A stretch of DNA of 64,000 bases from Siphlonurus alternatus (taxonomy: Eukaryota > Arthropoda > Insecta > Ephemeroptera > Siphlonuridae): NCBI GenBank assembly GCA_949825025.1, contig OX463781.1, forward strand, positions 38,527,950 to 38,591,949, in the 5' to 3' direction. Within the stretch, counting starts at the first letter, position 1. Each line of letters opens with the position of its first letter. The notes under the pieces are model-generated. The model saw only the letters and a program-made list of their open reading frames with translations, was not told the DNA's origin and made no database searches. Shown piece by piece: positions 60,477 to 64,000 of this stretch. The position numbers and the translations under genes are program-made.

Positions 60477-61675
60477 CATCTCTCTTTTTCTCTCCTCCCA
60501 CTCTGACAATGTGTATAACATTATACAACAGCAACAAATTATATCAACGAATCCATTAAATTTCACATTAAATTAATTAGAAAATACAAAACATTTAAAA
60601 TAAAATTAATAGAAAGTGTATTTAATTTATTAAAGAAAATTGGAAATTAAAATTATATTACAAATTGTACTTACATAATGTATAATGTCAGTAATAAATA
60701 AAATACAATTAATAATGAATTTAAATTGTATAATTTCGAAGATAATATTATTTATTTGCGTAACTAGATTTTAATATTTCATCCTTACTTTAATTAAATT
60801 ATGTCATGAATTATTGGTCTTAAAAGGGGTATCTTAGTAAATTTATACACGCATTTTCATTATTAACAATTTCTTTTGATTTATATTATTGTTCCTCGCC
60901 ATTTCAATATAATCATAATATTCAATGCAATAAAATTTCAATAAGTTTGTAGAACTTTATTCTGTAAGAATACAATATAACGTTACATAGCAATATTTCA
61001 ATGATATGATATATTATATGGAACTCAATTAATTATTTTATGATTATTTACCTAATACTATTTATAGCAAGAGAAAATATTTACGTCATTGATTTATTAT
61101 ATTCAAAGAATATTTTATAATATATTATTATTTCTAAGTAATTAAAATATTGGAATGCTTAATTATATGATAAATTTTACATCTTTAAGAAGTATTATCT
61201 GAACATCTGTATTAAAATTAAAATTTAATAAACTTTTCATTATAAAATTAATTAAATTGAACACAATAATTATTATGTAACTACTGAATGAAGAAAAAAA
61301 AAAAAGCTTAAAATATTGTCAAGAAATTAAGATATACAATTTTCCAAGAAATTAATAAATATTATAAAGGTCTTTTTAAATGATATTTTAATAAATTGAG
61401 AACATAAAATTGCTTGATTTATATAAAAATTTAATTTGTTTTATGAACACTCAAGTTCTTTTTTAAAAAAAGTGGAGAAAAACATTTTTATTATTTATTT
61501 GAAAAGAAGTCTCAAGAGCTCAAACTAAATGTTTCTTGGCAGCTCTTTTTGGCATACACTTCAGTATAGAGAGGACGTATAAACAGAAGAGCTTTCAAAT
61601 GTGCTATAAAAATCTAAACCTTAAAAAATATATATCTTGTATACAAAATTTAGACGGCAACAAGTAAAGGGTGCA

Positions 61676-61917
61676 CTAGTTGAAAAATTACGTCTTCAAC
61701 TCATCCTTTACAAGTCTAAACCTAATCTTTTTACCTCTAAAACACGTCTTATTTCTTCCTTGCTCAAAGTGAGTAATATTTCTAAATATTTTATGCTCAA
61801 AAACAGAAAAAATACGTAAACTCGTCTTTTTCCCTCTAAAATGGTGCAAAATAGGAAGACAAAAGACCAGAGGCAAGCTTAATAGCGAATAAAAGATGAA
61901 AATTATTTTAACTCAGG
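61676..61917 (+). repeat. R300 element, copy 11
   Basis: ACTAGTTGAAAAATTACGTC to TTATTTTAACTCAGG, nearly full length, with a short deletion at the GATGAAATGGAGACAA landmark. Confidence 0.82.
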
Positions 61918-62250
61918 TACGTGTGTTTTTGAAACTTTGTGAGGTACGCCATGCAGTCATGAAGTACAACCACTTTTTTACCCCCCAACCCCATTTGGTA
62001 ACCCTCAAGCAAACCTGCAACAGGTTTTATATAGAACGTAGCTCTTTACATCAGGGAATGGTCAGTATAAAAATTCCATAACCACAATAATAGTATTTTG
62101 TACATTTTACATTTTTTTTAATTAAATAATGAATCTGATAATATGACTAGATTTCATACAATTGTGGCTTTTAAATAAAATTAATTATTAAAATAGTTTA
62201 TAAAAACATTGAAAAAAAAATTGTAAAACATTTTCAGTTTGTATTTAAAA

Positions 62251-62379
<129 letters not shown>

Positions 62380-64000
62380 TTGTTATTTCTGTAAAATCAC
62401 TAAAGTTAAATTTGAAAATATTGCATATATATATTACATACTAATGCAAAAATCATACTAGTAGTCTAAATATTGATGAAATAGTTATTTATAAAGAACT
62501 TAAATGCAATTTTATCAGAATTAAAAGAAAATTTTATAAAAACTATTAATTAATATGGTGCTAAAAAATGTTCTGATGAATCTGTGCAAATTTAATGTAA
62601 AAACTACTGTATAATTCATAACAGACTTAGCCTGATGGTTGGATATTTGATATAACCCAGGATAAAGTTATTCTAGAGTCTTTTGTGAATAAAACACCAA
62701 CCATCAAAATTTCAATACAGAAAGTAGCATTTTTGGATGTAAAAGCAAAACAAGAATGAAGATCATGGACTATATAACTTTATTATATCATCTATAAAAA
62801 ATACTAACATGGCATATTGTTCCTTGTTCGCAGGCCGTTGACTTAATGAATTGAAAAATTTACTTGTTTCGATATTTCAAGACAATTTTCTATATTCCTA
62901 TATAATGCAAAGAAAATTGTCAATTTTTGTACTTGCTATTACGAAGAACTGTTTAAAAATCATGATTATAAAATTGCTATAATGTTTTTTTTTTAATATT
63001 TTTAAATAGTAAATGAAATAAATTCAATATAACCGTCGATTCCAGAAGCTTTCCACTTATAACGCACCAGCCTTACTCATTGAAAAAAAAAAAAAAATGG
63101 ATAAATTCCTTCGTGAATTGCACCCATATTGTTGACAAACTTAACTATGGACCTCAGTTAATGCAAAAGTCAGTAGAAATAGAAAAAAAAAATTAAACTT
63201 CATCGTTTATTGTTTGAACAAACTCAAGGGGGCAATTTTCTCAAAACAGCTTCATTTTCGGTGTGCGTCATTAAGAATTCATGTTAAACTTCTCTCTCAA
63301 TTTTCACAAAACTGATCATACTGATAACCTTGATTATGCATGTAAATATGTTATTATATTTTATTGTAATTGTTTTTGTTTTCTGTTATTTTTTTTTTTT
63401 GACAAGTATGTTATTATGATTGTTGTTTGGTGCCCATGTTAAACCCCTGGTTTTTCATAATCCTTATTGGATTCTCTTGGGTTTCCTACCTTTGTTCAAC
63501 TTTTTTGTATCTTGTTCAAAGGAAAATATAATAAATAAACCTTCAAATATATTATGCAAAATTACGATTGTTAAATCTCCTTTAAGTCTAATTAAAATCA
63601 AGGGGGTCTATTCCAAGATCTCCATCAACTGAGATTCATTTTAAAATAATAAAATTACAACTTAATTCCTTTTGAAAAAAAAAAAAATCTTAAAATGTAA
63701 AATTAGCTTGTACTTTTGTTACTTATTGTAAATAGATACGTGTTAAAGTCGTAAAGGTGTCAGGTTTTCTTGCAGTATAACAAAAGTAACGTTTGGAATG
63801 CTGTAAAAGAACAGGAAAGGTGACGCAACATGGTGAGGAGGGAGAATACGGCATATTGCGAAGAGGGGGGCCAACTCACGTGCCACATGGTATTTCGAGT
63901 AGCAAGTGTCTGCAGCCTCGACAGTTCTAGCTATAAGTTTGCTGGTCACGTTTCGGTATATGGAACAGTGAGCGAGCTAGCGAGCAGGCAATAGAACGAT

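Noticed and set aside
63743..63949. Minus-strand frame in GC-richer DNA as the upstream exon
   Set aside because: No Ig pattern and no splice sites with the required phase.

Overview
This is 64 kb of AT-rich eukaryotic nuclear DNA, almost certainly from an insect (or close arthropod) with a large, repeat-dense genome. Evidence: six short GC-richer exons with GT..AG boundaries and compatible phases separated by 4-19 kb introns; a tRNA-derived SINE and several 5S-rRNA-derived SINEs; a decayed non-LTR retrotransposon; and dozens of palindromic MITE-like elements and (TA)n/(TC)n microsatellites. I cannot name the species.

One gene is supported, on the minus strand across most of the window. Exons lie at 52414-52599, 40896-41088, 21679-21807, 16981-17100, 12644-12814 and 5470-5819 (transcription order). 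They join without a frame break into 1149 coding bases (382 residues plus stop): the second half of Ig domain 1, complete Ig domains 2 and 3 (cysteine pairs at assembled residues 95/150 and 193/250), and a low-complexity C-terminal tail ending in a hydrophobic GPI-anchor-like segment. It looks like a Dpr-interacting protein (DIP)/lachesin-like member of the IgLON-type cell-adhesion family, used in neuronal recognition in insects. The exon(s) for the signal peptide and first half of Ig1 are not visible and probably lie beyond 64000.

Region by region: 1-5469 is downstream flank/3' UTR with a tRNA-SINE and two MITEs; 5820-12643 is an intron holding a broken antisense non-LTR retrotransposon and several palindromic elements; 12815-16980 and 17101-21678 are shorter introns with nested MITEs; 21808-40895 is a 19 kb intron with SINEs, TTAA-flanked elements, and long TA/GA/CT tracts; 41089-52413 is an 11 kb intron with two larger TA-flanked DNA elements that have subterminal motif arrays; 52600-64000 is upstream intron or flank with a 3.5 kb foldback element having two 1.2 kb nearly identical inverted arms.

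The most interesting non-gene signals are: (i) the octamer TGACGTCA (CRE/ATF palindrome) occurring 21 times by my reading, mostly inside inverted-repeat elements; (ii) an 11-copy family of roughly 270 bp elements (called R300 here) with short terminal inverted repeats, twice carrying other elements inserted into it; (iii) the foldback element; (iv) a palindromic element bounded by perfect 31 bp direct repeats; and (v) two DNA elements with subterminal motif arrays. All repeat family names are descriptive and based only on comparison within this window.
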